A DNA stretch of 64,000 nucleotides from Selaginella tamariscina (GCA_003024785.1 PUQB01000828.1:1-64000); one strand, 5' to 3'; shown: positions 33,770-46,332, counted from the first letter of the stretch. Notes: a model not told the origin generated them from the sequence alone. Numbers and translations: made by a program.

Positions 33770-35265
33770 TCTTGCAGAACGCCAAAGATATGAAGAAATT
33801 AAGCAGAGACAACAAAGAGAACGCGAGGAGCGGTATTTACGGTGACAAGCAGTAATAGAGACACGGAAGAGGATTGAAGAACGTGAGGAACAGAGAAGAA
33901 AGAAACAAGTTGAAGCTCGAGGACAAGAGCAACAAACGACGAAGTGCGGTGAGGTTATAGGAGAGAAGGATCCGAATCAGGGGAGAGACGATTACGAGCC
34001 CCGAAATCAACGCGAGGAAACTGAGAACTATTATCAGAGGAATTACCGACGAGATGGGAACATTAACAATTATGGGGAAGGTTGTACCATCTACTTTTTC
34101 AGGTCTTGAGAATGAAGATACGAATTGGCATATTCAGCAGTTTGAGAAGGCGTGTATAGCCAATGAAATCAAGGATGAAGATGAGAAATTACGAATATTT
34201 CCATTTACGTTGAAGGGAGATGCTAACGATTGGTATTACAAAAATGCTAACACAATCGATAAGTACAGCATACTACTTACAGTATTTAGGAATTATTATG
34301 TACGAAAGTATCGAAAGCAAGACTCGATAGTGCAGTTGCAAGAAATACGACAAGGACCTACTGAGGAAGTGGAAGATTACACTCAACGATTTTGGAGATT
34401 ATACAACGTTGCGAGGTCGGAGATATCAGTGATAAATTGGCAAAGAAATGGTATATGAACAAACTACAAGACAGTTTACAACTTCAAGTACGACTGATCA
34501 AACCATCTAATTTAGGTGAAACAATTAAAGAAGCAGAACAACTTGAAGTGTTGATACCTCCAACATACATAGATGAGGATGAACGGAAACAAGAAGACAA
34601 TACAAGAAGGAGAGCGAAATACGGTCAAGGACTAAAGCTATATTTTGTACAACATGCAAAAATGAAGGGCATAATGCTTCTGAATGTAAAATACCTAAGT
34701 GTCAATGTGTGGAGGAATAGGACATGAAGCGAGACAATGTCGGAGCATGGGACGTACTGACAATTTTCAACCACCATCTAGATGGAACAACAATCGGAAT
34801 GCTAACTCATACGATTATCCACAATCACAAAATGCTAATTCATACGACTATCCACAAAGATCGTATAATGGGGAACGCAGAAATGGCAATGGAAGGAGAT
34901 TTCCCAGTGAATCCGGAGCATTTTACCGGCAAGGTAATAATACGGAGGTACCACGTAAAGGACAGCCTTTGCTACCAGCTCCGGCACAGCCAGGACCACT
35001 GTTATTACCACCAATACCACCTCACCAGCATTACGAGGTCATAATCCTAATGTGACATGTTTTAGATGTGGAAAAAAGGGACACTATTCTACTGAATGTA
35101 ATTGACTTAACAATATTCGCTGTTACACATGTGGTGAGATGGGAAATTATTCACCAGAATGTCCACAACGTGAATTTAACACCGGAACATCTTCCACTGA
35201 ACCAGCGACACAGAGAATTGAAGTTCAACAAGAGAATGATCTAGCAAATGACCAACACGAACAAA
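33770..35265 (+). pseudogene. gag of gypsy element 1
   Basis: Starts with a charged Glu/Arg/Gln-rich coiled-coil-like stretch (about 33780-33960). The conserved gag domain follows at 34054-34560 (FPFTLKGDANDWYY, YTQRFWRLYN). Zinc knuckles lie near 34650-34760 (degenerate) and at 35056-35165 (CFRCGKKGHYSTEC, then CYTCGEMGNYSPEC). Frame changes near 34440, 34710 and 35050, plus a stop between the knuckles, prevent full translation. Confidence 0.8.
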
Positions 35266-35706
35266 ATTACGAGTGAAAATGGGAGCAAGATACAAACTAC
35301 CCTCAACTGAGACGTATGTGGTAACACGAGCACGAAGCGAGTACGGATGGAGCCAAGCAAAGAAGAACCAATACGCAAGAATTGGGAGAAAGAAAAGGCT
35401 ACAGTACAACGAGTAACTGATCAAATTCAGAAGATGCAACAAGGGGAAAATCAAGATTCAATGACTAATGAAATGAGCACGCATTCACAACAATCCACAT
35501 CAACAGTACCACTTAGAGATCGTATTGTTGTTGTGATTTTGCAACAACCGGTACAATTAACTATAAAGGAGTTACTGACATTAGCACCATTTTTACGAAC
35601 ACAGATAACAAATGCTTTAGATGTAAGTAATATTCAAACCAATACTAGTCAGGTAGGAGTGAATACCACTGAAGTTCTTACAAACGAGAAGGACTGAGAT
35701 GAGGAG

Positions 35707-36100
35707 GTGCCAATGATTACGGCTCGGATTGGTAGAAACAATATTCAGAATATACCTATTGATGGAGGTTCAGGAGTGAACATAATTGAAGAACAGACTT
35801 GCAAACAATTGGGACTTGGGCCTATTGAAAATGAGCCTTTCTTGGTGCGGATGGCTGATCAGAGGAAAGTAAGACCCATTGGTATAATCATATCTGTATG
35901 TATGGAAATTGCAGGAATCAAGTTTAAGGTATCTTTGGTCGTACTACGTATCGAGCAGACATACTAGATATTGTTAGGAAGACCATGGTTAAGAGATACA
36001 AAAGTACGACATAATTTGGAGCACGACGAAATGATATTCTACAAGAGTGGACAAGAAGCAGTTGTTCGAACGCAGCAGAAGAAGCCAATCGGATGACCGA
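35707..36100 (+). pseudogene. Retroviral-type aspartic protease region
   Basis: Motif IPIDGGSGVNI holds the catalytic Asp in a DGGSG context typical of plant gypsy proteases. A following ILLGRPWLRD-like segment (about 35965-36000) marks the second conserved block but lies after a TAG at 35965-35967. Confidence 0.75.
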
Positions 36101-36459
36101 CTCGACCAGTGCAAATGGAGGATTTCAATTGGCATTACAGCTTGAACAAGGAAGAAGAAAACCTCCTATTTGAAAGTAATCCAGACCTCATAGAGATAGC
36201 ACAAGCGGATTTATACCAGATGACGCCTGAGGAGAAAACTCGGAAAAGACGGCTACTAGTGATCAACAACAGCAACATATGGATACTCTTGGACTAACGG
36301 ATAAGTTTAAACAACCTTTACAGCAACAGTTACAATTCGAGACGGAGAATGAACAGAGGATACGTACTCAACAAAAATTGAAGATTATTACAAATGAGAA
36401 GACTGAAGAAGTTGAAATTAAAACAAGTGAGTATGGACCACGAAAAGTACGGATAGCAA

Positions 36460-36889
36460 TGGATCTCGAGCCGGAATATCGAAGATAGCTGATAGCAGTA
36501 CTATGTCAAAATGCAGATGTTTTTGTATGGAGCTACGAGGATCTTAAGGGAGTTCCACCAATGATTTGTACTCATAAGATAGAACTATTACCACATGCAG
36601 TTCCGAGGAAACAGCAAGCATACCGAATGAATCCAACATTTTTAGCGAAAGTGAGAGAAGAAGTAGACAAGTTATTACAGGCCGGATTCATATACCCAAT
36701 TGAAAACCCGCAATGGTTATCACCAATAGTTGTAGTCCCAAAGAAGAATGGCAAATTACGTATTTGCGTCAATTATAAGAAGTTGAATGATGTAACAAAG
36801 CGGGATACGTATCCAATACCATTCACCGAAGAGTTACTAGATACAGTAGCAGGACACAAAATGTACTCTTTTCTGGACGGATTTTCAGG
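36460..36889 (+). pseudogene. Reverse transcriptase, N-terminal part
   Basis: Contains the fingers motif (EEVDKLLQAGFIYPIENPQW) and KKNGKLRICVNYKKLN, ending in FLDGFSG exactly where the solo LTR is inserted. The TSD copy TCAGG is 36885-36889. Confidence 0.85.
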
Positions 36890-37565
36890 TGGTTGACGGT
36901 GGCCCGTCATCGCGGCCATCCGGCAAGTCGCCATTGGCGCGAACAAGCGGCTGGATGAAACGCCGGATAAGGGAGGTGCTCCAGGTACGGACTAATGGCG
37001 ATCGGTGTCAGGCGGCGGCATAAGCGGGAGAAGATCCGATCGTCCGGACCAACTACCCAGGGTACGTAGGACAGCACGCGTGGGGAGGCGCATAAAGGTG
37101 ACAGGCAGGACTCTGTCACCAGGCGGCAAACCAGTGAGAGAGTGCCACCTGTAGCTAGGGACTAGTGGTAGGTACCCACTATATAAGCCGAAAGGCTGGG
37201 TTGGGGTCTTTTGGAGTCAAGTCTGCGTCTTATAGATTACTCCACTGTCGAAGATAGTTGTACTCAGGCAGGCAATATATATATATCCATTTCCTTCTAT
37301 TCTCCCCACCAGCGGTCGTTCCATGCTTGCCTACTCCTGGGTCCCGCGATCCTATCTGCCCAGTCATCTCAGTAGAACTCTCCTCTCACCTGTACACAGA
37401 CCCTCACGGCGTCCGGGTAGAGGCCATCCCAATACTTCCCATTACTCTCGAGGTGAGCCGGCGTACCGGCAGAACCCCGGGGTTGGACGCCCTCAACAGC
37501 GTCCTAGCGACCACTGCAGCTTCCTGAGTAGCTCCACATCTGGCCTGCGGAGTCCCCGATGACCA
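36890..37565. mobile_element. Solo LTR inserted in the RT gene
   Basis: 676 bp, GC-rich, starts TGGTTGACGG and ends GATGACCA (TG...CA with TGGT/ACCA inverted ends). It is flanked on both sides by an exact TCAGG target duplication (36885-36889, 37566-37570). A TATA box (TATATAAG) is at 37180. No coding region. Base composition differs sharply from the host element, so it belongs to another LTR family. Removing it rejoins FSG to YNQVQLDLEDQ in the RT palm. Confidence 0.92.
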
Positions 37566-37570
37566 TCAGG

Positions 37571-38775
37571 ATATAATCAAGTTCAATTAGATCTTGAGGA
37601 TCAACCAAAAATGGCATTCATTAATCCTTGGGGTACATATGCGTATCGCGTTATGCCTTTTGGCTATGTAATGCACCATTTACCTTTCAACATTTGGTTA
37701 CAAAACATTTCGGGATTATTTGACTACGTTTATGAAAGTTTTCTTGGATGATTTTAGCATTTATGGAGCACAAGATATACACATGGACTGTTTAACGAAG
37801 TGTTTTGGGAAATGCCGATTGAACAATATAGCTCTTAATCCGGAGAAGTGCGTGTTTTCCGTGAGATCAGGGATTTTGCTTGGGCACATTATATGCAAGG
37901 ACGGAATAATGGTGGATCAAGATAAAATTAAAGTCATACAAACAATGCAACCTCCTAAAGACGTAAGTAGAGTACGACGACTTTTAAGAAAATGGGATAA
38001 TCATCGAAGATTTATCAAAAACTATGCAGCAATAGCGAAGCCATTAACTATGCTATTGAGGAAAATGCAACCATTCAAATGGGATATGCAATGCGAACAG
38101 AGTTTTAATATGTTAAAGCAGGCATTAATGAAGGCTCCTATTTTAGCAAGTCCAAATTGGCAGCAGGAGTTTCATGTACAAGTGGATGCATCGTCATACG
38201 CTATCAGATGTATATTAACACAAACACAGGAAGACGTGAAAGATCGACCATTATATTATGCGAGTCGGCGGTTAGCACCTGCAGAAGAAAATTATACGAC
38301 TATGGAAAAAGAGGCGCTAGGAATGGTTTATGCAATAAAGAAATTTCGGCATTATTTGCTAGCAAACAAAGTCAAGTTTATTGTTGATCATCAAGCATTG
38401 ACACACTTGTTAAGTAAGACTAAACTCGAAGGAAGATTAGTACGTTGGTTTTTATTATTACAAGAGTTCGATTTTCAAATCATTCACAAACCAGGCAAAT
38501 TACACCAACAAGCAGATTTCCTGAGTCATATTACAAATGAAGAAGAAAGTGTTGGCGTAAATGATGAACTACCGGACGCTAATTTATTCCAGGTACAACA
38601 AAAACAACCACCAAAACTTGGAAATCATGAAGGATATCTTCAAGATATTGAATATTATTTAACTATTGGAACAACACCGGTCAAGTACACAACAACGCAA
38701 CAGCGCAAACAACTCGTCTTACGATGTAAGCCATATTGTAGTGTCAGGTATATTATACAAGAAGGGCAAGGATGA
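37571..38775 (+). pseudogene. Reverse transcriptase (C-terminal part) and RNase H
   Basis: RT resumes with YNQVQLDLEDQPKMAF, RVMPFG and, after a frameshift near 37665, the catalytic box VFLDDFSIYG (about 37737-37766), which keeps both Asp residues. A connection follows with LLGHIICKDGI. RNase H has FHVQVDASSYAI, TTMEKEALGMVYA and FIVDHQALTHLL, so its acidic residues are present, then the typical IIHKPGKLHQQADFLSH. Confidence 0.88.
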
Positions 38776-39335
38776 AGTTTTAAGAAGATGTGTGCCAATG
38801 GAAGAAGTACAGACCGTATTATGAGAAGCTCATTTAGGGGAACATGGTGGACATTTTGCAAACGTTAACAACACGAAAAATATTACAATCTGGATTATGG
38901 TGGCCCACGTTATTCAAGGATGCTATCGAATATTGCCATTTCAACTTACATACGGATTGGAAGCTATTACGCCTATAGAGTATATCATACCATCATTGCG
39001 GATGTCACTTGAATACGGCATTGGGGAAGCTGAGCAAGTTAAACAGCGACTAGTACAACTCGAAAAACTTGATGAGAAACGATAGCAAGCAGTTTTTAAT
39101 ATACAAGCAATGCAAACACGTATTAAGGCGTGGCACGATCGATTGCGACGAGTACAACGACGACCCATATTCCGAGTCGGAAAAAATGGTATGGCATTAT
39201 CAAGGGAATCTTCGACTGATTGGTCATAAATTCAAGTCTAAATGGTATGGACCATATATAATTACCGACATACGAGACAACAACACCGTTACATTGATAA
39301 ACGCTACACACGGGTTTTACTTACAACAAATATGA
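38776..39335 (+). pseudogene. Integrase remnant with catalytic core deleted
   Basis: The N-terminal zinc-binding side is decayed (EAHLGEHGGHFAN near 38825-38865). It runs within about 70 bp straight into the C-terminal region LPFQLTYGLEAITPIEY, followed by the GPY/F module KSKWYGPYIITDIRD (about 39235). The roughly 450 bp expected for the DDE core are missing. Confidence 0.8.
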
Positions 39336-39845
39336 ATCATATACGGAAATATACATCTAACAAGCTAGAAGAAGATCTCAACAACGATCCAGAGTACGAA
39401 CGGCACAACATAATGAACCCAAAAAAATTACACTCAACAATGGCTCGGAATACGATCCAAACCGTAAATCGGAACAAGATATTGAGAAGGATGTAGCCAT
39501 CTAGCGAGTAGACGTCAGCAGGATCTTCTCGAAACTTCGACACAATCATTCACAAGAGCGTAGGACAGAATCCAATAAATCAGCAAGTTCGAGAAATGCA
39601 AAATCCAATGATGAGATATTCCCTGCCAAATCTATCGAAAACCAAGGAATTCACACACCTAACCAATCTGATATTGACACGTGGACAAAGGTGCAGGAAC
39701 TGACAGACCATAAATTTTCTGAGTATAAGATAGAGACACTCCTCCGCCGACAATACATATTAGGGTTTCAAAATTCTTCCTTAATTTCTTCCTCCTTCCC
39801 ATCTTCAAATTTTCTTCTCTTTCTTCCTTATTTTCACGGGCGCAT

Positions 39846-40890
39846 ATGGAATCCATGGATGAATACACAGATACGACGAGTACTTCGGCAACAGGGATGA
39901 ACACAGCATCTCAAGCAGAACCGGAGGTTTCAATTCCGCTTACGCCGGTACTCTATCGCATTGTCCGTCCAGCACCACATTGATTTTGGACATACGTGAA
40001 TGGATCCAGAGGATGCAGTTGGAGCGATATTTCGAAACATTCGTGCACAAACGATTGGATCAACAAGGTGAACACTTGGCCGATCAAGCGATCAAGGCAT
40101 ATCTACCACAATACAAGGCATATCTACCACAATACAAGGCTTTACAACTACAGGGTAGCGCATTTGCGTTTACAAGTAAGCTCATTCGGGATGTTTTTGA
40201 ATTTCCAGAACCAGACATCTCTTATGATCTGATTCCTCAAGTCAACACATATGTTCATCATTACACCGATAATATGGACAAGTTTCGGCAAAAGCAGAAG
40301 ACAACAAATGCGGCACCAACGTCAATCCTGCGAGAGCCTCATAAGGGACGTATTAAGGCAATTACCACTGCATTTGCTTTCCGCAAGACACCAGCCAGAT
40401 TTAATAAGGAGATCGGGTATGTCTATCACCAATCTGAGCAGGGATAGAGACCAGATTGGGGGGAACTAGTCGTAGTAGGGCTACTACGAGAGTTGAACAT
40501 GTTGCACAGCCCAAAAGCAAGGACAAGGAGACGACGGTATTTCCAGTGCTTCATCATATTCTCACAACTCTCAACATTACATACACGGATTTAGCACCCA
40601 CAGGTACATCGGTACTCACATCAAGGATAGGCTTTTGGTTAGGTCTTACGAATCAGTACCCTGATAATGTGTTCGACGTCCATAATTTGGATGCGCCACT
40701 AACAACTAAGACAAAGAAACGACCACGGACGCAAGCGAAGAAATCAGAGGAGCCGCAGTCGAAGGAACCTGAAATTGTACTCCAGTTTCTGGACGAGGAC
40801 GAAGGCGATGATCAAGTACTACAAAGGAGACCTTTACCACGAGGAGACCAGCGGAGGATGCGGAACAAACCTACAGCATCAACTTCTTGA
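39846..40890 (+). pseudogene. Extra ORF between pol and 3' LTR
   Basis: An ATG at 39846 follows a pyrimidine-rich leader. Pieces 39846-39980, 39980-40447 and 40456-40890 join with one-base shifts. The product would be basic/acidic and low in Cys, with a short direct repeat (KAYLPQY twice, 40098-40137) and a tail rich in Lys/Arg and Asp/Glu (KKRPRTQAKKSEEPQSKEPE). No signal peptide or membrane segment, so it is not an envelope gene. It resembles in position the additional ORFs seen in some large plant gypsy elements. Function unknown. Confidence 0.55.
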
Positions 40891-41722
40891 CCACATCCAG
40901 GGGGACAACACAATACTACCAGACCGCAATCCAACCACAAGACCAACTTCTACACACCATGGAGTATGAGGAATCCGTGCCTACCGTAGTTCCATCGCCA
41001 CTGTGGTTCAAACATCACACTACGGCAGGACATCTACTCTTATCATACCACCAGGTAGTAACCTCCAACATAGCATCTATGGGAGTTAGCAGTACAACAG
41101 TCAGGGCAAGAACCGGATTCAGCAAAGTCGACACCTGGACAGACTACCAACAACCTCTCGATAAAGACCAGCACAAGCAGCAGCCCTACTCACCAGTACA
41201 TAGATGGGTCATCACGCTTCGGATCGATAGGAGCGAGACGTTTCAAGGAGTTCAAAGCCACTCGTGATTCAGACAACTTCACCCAAACTTCCACCACAGG
41301 ACCCACCACAGGATAATACTCTTGAAGGTCGCTTTCCCACCTTCGCAGTGTCTTTGATGGTATTACGCACCAGGTAGCACTTCAACGTGCAGAAGCTACT
41401 TTCACTCAACACAACTTCATGACCACTGTAATACCTCGACAAGACAGTATGAAGCAGTCAAATAATCATACGCCGGTTGTACGATCAGAACAAGGTACTT
41501 ATGGACACAGTACACACATTAGTTGATCAAGTTTGTGGTATCCATGAGAAGATCAGTGAGTTCAATCCGGCCAGCAACTCCAACATCTGATGATGCAGAC
41601 GAAGTACGGAAGTTGCACGAAGAAGAACCTCAAGTTGAAGAGCTTCATCAGTTGTATGTGCGGAAATGCGGGCAAATCATAAGGTTGCATCAGGGCGATG
41701 CAACACTTCCAATCTGGGGGGA
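40891..41722 (+). other. 3' internal region of gypsy element 1
   Basis: Open frames at 40887-41267 (Gln/Thr/Ser-rich) and 41523-41747 look like the decayed continuation of the preceding ORF; the latter contains KLHEEEPQVEELHQLYVRKC. It ends with the purine tract AATCTGGGGGGA before the LTR. Confidence 0.5.
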
Positions 41723-42340
41723 TGTTAGGAGCATAGTTAGACATTAGTAGAATTTCTTGTTATTTCATGGGCAATATAATGGGAAAATATCAAAAACAAT
41801 ATATATTGTGGAAAACCGAGAGTGGAAAGGATATATCGAAGTACGAGTTACTAATGCACTATTGCAATATGGGTCATCACCGCAATACGGGTCATCACCG
41901 TCAGTAGAGTACGGCATTTATGGATAAGGATAAGGAGGAGTTACATAACTGAATGGATAAGGTTAGGAGGCAGTTGTGATAACTGCTAGTACGGGACCTA
42001 GAGTACGGGTATAAATAGACCAGTTTAGGACTAGAAGGGTATCCCGAGTATACTGTTATTTTGTACTATGTGCCGTGAGCGGACATAATATAAGTTTCCT
42101 TTCTCTCTCAATACGTCTATCTCTTACTCGTATTTCTGTTATGTAGTATACTGATAAACTTTTCAGTACTGTGACGGGATCCATAGTACTGCTACCTGCT
42201 ATACGCCTTGCCATCCTTACCCTCTTTCTTGACTTTTTGATGTCTGATTACATTTTTATCTTATTCCGGTAGACCCTGAATATGGGTTTATTGACGGCAA
42301 TCCTACCTATGTACGGAGGGTAGGATTTTACGGTCTAACA
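41723..42340 (+). repeat. 3' LTR of the plus-strand gypsy element
   Basis: Ends TGTTAG...CTAACA; TATA box at 42010. It has an 18-bp duplication (GGGTCATCACCGCAATAC repeated near 41870-41895) and a 9-bp insertion before the TATA box compared with the 5' LTR. Confidence 0.93.
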
Positions 42341-42470
42341 ACCCCTTAATTAATGAGATGAGTTTTAATTAACCTAACTCTCATAAACCCTACCCGAGGG
42401 GTGGGGATTTTAGGACGTGGGTTAGGGCAACCCTTAACCCTATTTAACATGTTGAACTCATCTACATTAG
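42341..42470 (-). mobile_element. LTR remnant, right flank of the gypsy insertion
   Basis: Contains GGACGTGGGTTAGGGCAACC and CCTTAACCCTATTTAAC, resembling in reverse the TTAGG/CCCTAA-rich part of the LTR at 51726-52688. Diverged. Confidence 0.45.
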
Positions 42471-43140
42471 GCCTACGTCTAAGGTCCATCAATATAGTAC
42501 AGTAAGTAATAAGAATTAACGCTCGAAATAAAGATGAATCATAATAAAAACTATGACATTACTCCTCTTCTTCATATGGTTTCTCACAAGCATCTTATAG
42601 ATTTTGACTAGATAGTTTCAAAATTAAACATGTATAAAATGTTATAAAACTTAACTATTAAATTGTATTAATAAAGGATATTCCTCAAAAGATAATATTA
42701 AAGTAAATATCATATATATATATATATATATTCTATCTTGAATTTAATACGAGTAAATTTAAAATCCTATTCTAGGTATAGTTATTTCTTTATTGTGTGA
42801 TACTTTATATTTAATGTTTATATTAACTAGTTATCTAAAACTATCCAAAACATAAACTCTAGTGCTTAGTGACTAGGCAAGTGATGATGAAAAGCATAGC
42901 TACAAATTCAGTTGTTTGCACAAGATTGGAGTAGCAATATTCAACACACATTCTTTTTTTATGTAAGAAGCAAGCCCAAGTAATGAACCTTTTTGTTAAC
43001 ATGCTGTGATTGTTAATTAGAAACGACACTCAGGTTTCAATATAGGGTAGTACATGAGGAGATGGCGAATATATATGCTCATGTGTATAGTTATGATACA
43101 TACATCATTTTTTTACTAAGTTTCTACACGACGTCTGATG

Positions 43141-43188
<48 letters not shown>

Positions 43189-43619
43189 ATGAATTTGTAT
43201 ACATGCATATATACACAAAATATACATGTGTCACAATTACTAAACTCATGTACATATGCCATGAATTTGTTATATGCATATGTACACAACTTGTACATGT
43301 ATCATGGTTACTAATTTCATTAACAATTTGTGTGTGCCCTCATGTTTGTTAATGCAAGGTGAAAGTGTGTATGAACGTGTATTAACAAGTGAGTGTTTAT
43401 GTAAGAATGAGAGACTACATTTTATGTCATACGCTATATCACAAACTCAACATGCATGTGTGGCACAATCGCTTGTATGTGTGTGTGTATGTTTGAGAGA
43501 GATATGTGTAAGCCCAATCCACTCACATATGTTGCATAGACCGGGTGTGTGTGTATATAGATATATAATGTATATCTAAATTTTATTATCTTTCAATATT
43601 CATAAGTTGGACATAATTT

Positions 43620-43830
43620 TTAGCTAATTGATTAAGTGTTTGGCGTAGCCACTTGTGATGTGGATCCTTCTATCTTGAGTGATTCTTTGTCTACCGACAA
43701 CACCGCCTTCTCCACGTGCATCTAAAGAAACTTTACTGTCTTGTCGTCTTGTCTTCCTTTCACCTCCAATAACATTGGTAGCTTCCTTGCATGCCTAATA
43801 TCCATGGTATTTCCTTTAAATGATCTAACC
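43620..43830 (-). pseudogene. Repeated gene fragment, copy B unit 1, minus
   Basis: Minus-strand relative of 3354-3575, containing the decayed start of the MLLEVKGRQ fragment (plus-strand view CCTCCAATAACATTGGTAGC). Shorter and more broken than its relatives. Confidence 0.4.
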
Positions 43831-43914
43831 CTAGCTTATATATAAACCTTTGCCATCTGATCCCTCATGATATTGAAAACGAAAAATGACAAAAGAAACC
43901 TTGATTGTTGGATC

Positions 43915-44135
43915 TGCAAGACAAATAAAATATCTATATATAGTATAGTAGGGTTTTTGTTTAAGGGAATTAAGACAAATTAAAATATCTATATAGTATA
44001 GTAGGGTTTTTGTTTAAGAGAATTAAGACAAATTAAAATATTTATATAGTATAGTAGGGTTTTCATTTAGGGGAATTGAGAGAATCTAAAATATCTATAT
44101 AGTATAGCTGGGTTTCTTTTTAGGGGAATTGAGAT
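43915..44135. repeat. Tandem ~57-bp repeat (four units)
   Basis: Unit: AAAATATCTATATAGTATAG followed by TAGGGTTTTTGTTTAAGGGAAT and TAAGACAAATT. The single copy at about 2440-2490 and 46055-46100 shows that it expanded here only. Confidence 0.8.
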
Positions 44136-44149
44136 AGGTTTTCAAAGGA

Positions 44150-44400
44150 TGACGAATTATATAGCTTTATGCAACACTAGAGAAATGTATGTAGGGGAGG
44201 TAGCAATGTTATTGGAAACGATAAGTAGACAAGATAAGAACTTAATATAGTGGTTTTGGATGCAAGAAGATAAAATTGTGCCTATAAACAAAGAATTACT
44301 AAATAAATTCCCATGTGTAAAGGATCTTGACCATGAGTGGCTTAAAGAAATAAGGAAGGTTGTCGATCGTATTCTTATTGAAAATGAAAGAAAAATAATA
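44150..44400 (+). pseudogene. Repeated gene fragment, copy B unit 1, plus
   Basis: Begins ATGACGAATTATATAGC and matches the plus fragment 2506-2776 but with stops (for example in LIEWFW, where GAG is TAG). Confidence 0.45.
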
Positions 44401-45351
44401 ATAAATTAATTAATTCTATAGTTTATCTTGTAACATTTCCTCTTTGTATACTAGGTTTGTTCAAGTCCCTAATTTAAATTTCAATTATTAACTCTTAATT
44501 CTTGTAAAATAGATTTTTCATATATAAATTTATTGTTACTTTTTATTACTCACTCCTTTATGTTTTTATTTTTCATTTTTAGTAATTTTTTTGATACATT
44601 CAGTATTTGGAATATTTTTTATGTATGGCTCAGTATTTGTATAATCTTGCTATGTTATTACATAAATGTCTAGTTGGATTTCTACTCTCAATCTTGAAAC
44701 GCACATACACTGTGTGTATGTGTGTAAAGAGGCATTTCTTTGTTCAAACTTGCATACTACCTTATGTTAAACTTTGTAAATGTGATATATGTATACATAT
44801 AGATGTATGTGCCAATTAATACATATATGAATGCACATAGATGACATACATATATGAACAATATACAACTAAATATGTATTGTGCACTAAATGATCTATA
44901 TCTTTTTCATAATTATAATAAGTATATATCATATATATATTCTTCTTTTTATCTTGAAAATAATATGAGTAAAGTTATTTCTTTATTGTGTGATACTTTA
45001 AATTTACATAGTTCATATATGTTTATATTAATTAATTACTGAAGAACCATTCAAAACATAAGCTCTAGTGTCTAGTGACTATGCAAGTGGCAATGAGAAG
45101 CACAGATGCAAATTCAGTTGTTTATGTAAGGCTAAAGCAACAATATCCAACACACATGGTAGATGTCTCTTTTTTTATTAAGAAGCAAACCCAGGTGATA
45201 AACCTTTTTGCTGGCATGCTATTATTACCAATTAGATGACACTCACAATCGTGTTTCAATATAGGGTAGTACATGAGGAGATGGGAAATATATATAGTTA
45301 TGATACATACATTCAATCTTTACTAAGTTTGTTTCTACATGACGTCTGATG

Positions 45352-45382
<31 letters not shown>

Positions 45383-45766
45383 GCCATGAATTTGTTATAT
45401 ATGCATATGTACACAACATGTACATGTATCACGATTACTAATTTCATTGACAATTTGTGTGTCCCCTCGTGTTTATCAATGCAAGGTGAAAGTGTGTGTG
45501 AACATGTACTAATAAGTGAGTGTTGATGTAAGAATGAAAGACTATATTTTATGTCATACGCTATATCACAAACACATGACATGCATGTGTGGCACAATTG
45601 CTTGTGTGTGTGTGTGTGTCTCTCAGAGATATGTGTATGTAAGCCTAATTCACTGAAATGTGCATATGTACACATGCGAATGTGTTGCATAGAGATGTGT
45701 GTGTGTGTTTTGTATATCTAAATTTTATTACTTTTTCTTTTTAATATTTAACTAAGTGATAAGTGT

Positions 45767-45967
45767 TTGGTGCAGCCACTTGTGGTGTGGATCCTCCCTA
45801 TCTTGAATTATGTTTTGTCTATCGACAACACCACCTCCTCTCTGTCATTTAAAGATGCTTTATTGCTTGTTTTCCTTTCACCTCCAATAACATTGGTAAC
45901 TTCCTTGCCTACATTCCTAATACCCACGGTATTTCCCTTAAGTAATTTATCCTTAGTTTATATATAA
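45767..45967 (-). pseudogene. Repeated gene fragment, copy B unit 2, minus
   Basis: Near-identical to 2150-2341; minus strand. Confidence 0.45.
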
Positions 45968-46116
45968 GTCCCACAACAACCTTCGCATCGGAGCCTCATG
46001 ATATTGAGAAAGAAAAATGACAAACGAAACCTCGACTGTCGGATCTACAAGACAAATTAAAATATCTATATATAGTATAGTAGGGTTTTAGGAAAATTGA
46101 GATAGGTTTTTAAAAG

Positions 46117-46332
46117 ATGACGAACGAGATAGCTTTATGCAGCGTTGCTGGAGAAATGTATGCAGGGGAGGTAGCAATGTTATTGGAGATAATTGGTAGA
46201 CAAGATAAAAACTTAATAGAGTGGTTTTGGATGCAAGCGGATAAGATTGTGCATGTGGATGAGGAATTACTAAATAAATTCACATGCGTAAAGAATCCCG
46301 ACCATGAGTGGCTTGAAGATAAGAAACATTAG
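46117..46332 (+). pseudogene. Repeated gene fragment, copy B unit 2, plus
   Basis: This is the best-preserved version. ATG at 46117 opens MTNEIALCSVAGEMYAGEVA and continues to NPDHEWLE before a frameshift at about 46316 removes the LDQLAKD end seen at 2720-2776. A duplicated CATATCCATATTGAAA follows. Confidence 0.5.

Larger units (their letters stand above)
32943..42340 (+). mobile_element. Ty3/gypsy LTR retrotransposon, 9.4 kb, nested
   Basis: LTRs of 589 and 618 bp begin TGTTAGGAGC and end TCTAACA. The flanks AGCCC (32938-32942) and ACCCC (42341-42345) look like a target duplication with one mismatch. A TGG-starting primer-site-like sequence (TGGCGACCACGG) begins at 33535, and a purine tract (TCTGGGGGGA) precedes the 3' LTR. 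Internal order is gag with zinc knuckles, protease, RT, RNase H, integrase remnant, then an extra ORF. Gypsy is assigned by RNase H preceding integrase. It contains a 676-bp foreign solo LTR and many frameshifts, so it cannot move on its own. Confidence 0.95.

Noticed and set aside
36907..37562. ORFs on both strands within the solo LTR
   Set aside because: GC-rich LTR sequence with random open frames; boundaries (TG...CA and TCAGG duplication) show it is a non-coding LTR.
39846..40890. Envelope-like gene of the gypsy element
   Set aside because: No signal peptide, transmembrane segment or Cys pattern; composition is charged and soluble.
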